Below are positions 63,411-64,000 of a stretch of 64,000 nt of DNA, piece by piece. The position numbers and the translations under genes were made by a program. The notes under the pieces are model-generated. The model worked only from the letters and a program-made list of their open reading frames with translations, was not told where the DNA came from and did no database searches. How positions within the stretch are numbered: position 1 is the first letter of the stretch; each line of letters starts with the position of its first letter. This DNA comes from Comamonadaceae bacterium (GTDB lineage Bacteria; Pseudomonadota; Gammaproteobacteria; Burkholderiales; Burkholderiaceae_C): the NCBI GenBank assembly GCA_027483665.1, contig JAIXUC010000002.1, positions 62,001 to 126,000 of the forward strand. The letters run 5' to 3'.

Positions 63411-64000
63411 TCAGACCGCGCTGGTGCTGGCAGCCGTGATGGGCTGCTTTGAAGTGGCCTGCGCGCCAAGGGCCGACGGCATGGCCACGGTGCGCTCGGC
63501 AGGGTCTGCAGGCGCTGCGCCCAAGGTGCAAGGCATTTGGCACATGCCAGAGCCGTTTTCAGGGCAAGCGCGCTGAAACGTCACCACGTGGTCGACCTCG
63601 GCCCGAATGCCAATCCACTCGCCCACTTTGTGATCGTGGTGACTGGGAACGTGTGCCATCAGGGGCTGACCGCCTTCGAGCTGCAGCGAGTAGAGAAACT
63701 CGGAGCCGCGGAAAGCTTTGCGCACGATTTGCGCTTTGACCGGCGCCAGATCGTCGTGGACGATGTCGTCGGCGCGCAGCAGCACTTCGCAGCTGGAGGT
63801 TTGCGCGGTGCAGGCTCGGGGTGACTGGTGCAGGTCGGTCAGCGGGCCGAGTGGCGTGTCCACCACCACCTGGCCATTGCGCTCGTGCACCGTGGCTGGG
63901 GCAAACACACCGTGCCCGATGAAGTCGGCCACAAAGCGCGTGGCCGGGCGGTGGTAGAGCGTGTAGGCATCGGCCCATTGGTGCAGATGGCCCTGGTTCA
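63411..64000 (-). CDS. ABC transporter ATP-binding protein, 5' end cut by window edge
   Basis: The minus-strand frame is open to base 64000 and ends at 63411. The first visible residues are HLHQWADAYTLYHRPATRFV and ADFIGHGVF, the C-terminal signature of substrate-binding-protein-dependent importers of the iron, sulphate, maltose or polyamine (CUT/MOI) ATPases (normally GxIxQxGxPxELYxxPAxxFVADFIG). A TOBE-like domain follows. The Walker motifs lie outside the window, so the substrate cannot be assigned; Fe3+ or polyamine transport is plausible. The tail has two cysteines (GMCQMPCTL). Confidence 0.85.
   Translation of the reverse strand, partial: NQGHLHQWADAYTLYHRPATRFVADFIGHGVFAPATVHERNGQVVVDTPLGPLTDLHQSPRACTAQTSSCEVLLRADDIVHDDLAPVKAQIVRKAFRGSEFLYSLQLEGGQPLMAHVPSHHDHKVGEWIGIRAEVDHVVTFQRACPENGSGMCQMPCTLGAAPADPAERTVAMPSALGAQATSKQPITAASTSAV

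Noticed and set aside
1-64000. CRISPR arrays, insertion sequences, prophage genes and toxin-antitoxin pairs
   Set aside because: No spaced direct repeats, transposase, integrase, phage structural genes or small toxin-antitoxin frames were found.

Overview
The window is a gene-dense, GC-rich bacterial chromosome segment with no gene-free stretch over 300 bases. Gene content and order point to a betaproteobacterium of the Burkholderiales, most likely Comamonadaceae: accB-accC-prmA, an H1-like Lys/Ala protein beside nrdB and nrdA, ypjD divergent from ffh, dusB-fis-purH, rubredoxin-pilGHIJ-chpA, and yqgE-ruvX-pyrR-pyrB-pyrC'-plsC. This placement rests on recognised synteny and protein style, not on a search. 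I see no prophage, insertion sequence, CRISPR array, rRNA or toxin-antitoxin locus.

Left part (1-17.5 kb): an RNase II-type exonuclease (cut by the edge), a YqiA-like hydrolase, rodA, a beta-hydroxyacid dehydrogenase-like protein, tldD and a hypothetical gene. Next is an aroG-type DAHP synthase behind an aromatic-rich leader peptide and an attenuator-like terminator. A second hypothetical gene, an old yellow enzyme, mpl, a third hypothetical gene, a TlpA-like thioredoxin and accB-accC-prmA with a zinc-ribbon membrane protein follow.

Middle part (17.5-47 kb): the minus strand carries the H1-like protein, nrdB and nrdA (with a promoter flanked by two NrdR-like boxes), ampD and a PilR/PilS two-component pair. 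PP0621-like and ypjD genes come next, with ffh divergent. Then miaB, a small exported protein, tRNA-Met, an enoyl-CoA hydratase, an M61 peptidase, a DUF3429 protein, a DsbC-like isomerase and a UbiH-like monooxygenase. On the plus strand are a MOSC protein, ychF and a two-gene accessory patch (DUF429 protein, membrane-anchored EEP phosphoesterase). A YqaA-like membrane protein, dusB-fis-purH, and hemL with a thiD-like kinase complete this part.

Right part (47-64 kb): a rubredoxin and a type IV pilus chemotaxis-like operon, pilG-pilH-pilI-pilJ-chpA, without a methyltransferase or methylesterase gene. After this come a photolyase overlapping its neighbours at both ends and yqgE-ruvX-pyrR-pyrB-pyrC'-plsC, in which the dihydroorotase-like protein has lost its metal site. 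The window ends inside an ABC transporter ATPase gene.

Functional themes are pyrimidine and deoxynucleotide supply (pyrRBC', nrdAB), cell wall synthesis and recycling (rodA, mpl, ampD), twitching motility control (pilSR and pilGHIJ-chpA), aromatic amino acid synthesis and fatty acid synthesis. Most of the window is ordinary core genome. The signals most worth a second look are the putative aromatic attenuator before aroG (7.07-7.20 kb), the NrdR-type promoter of nrdA, a perfect CRP-type palindrome before accB, the degenerate dihydroorotase, a divergent ThiD-like kinase, and short in-frame tandem repeats at the 5' ends of ampD and plsC.
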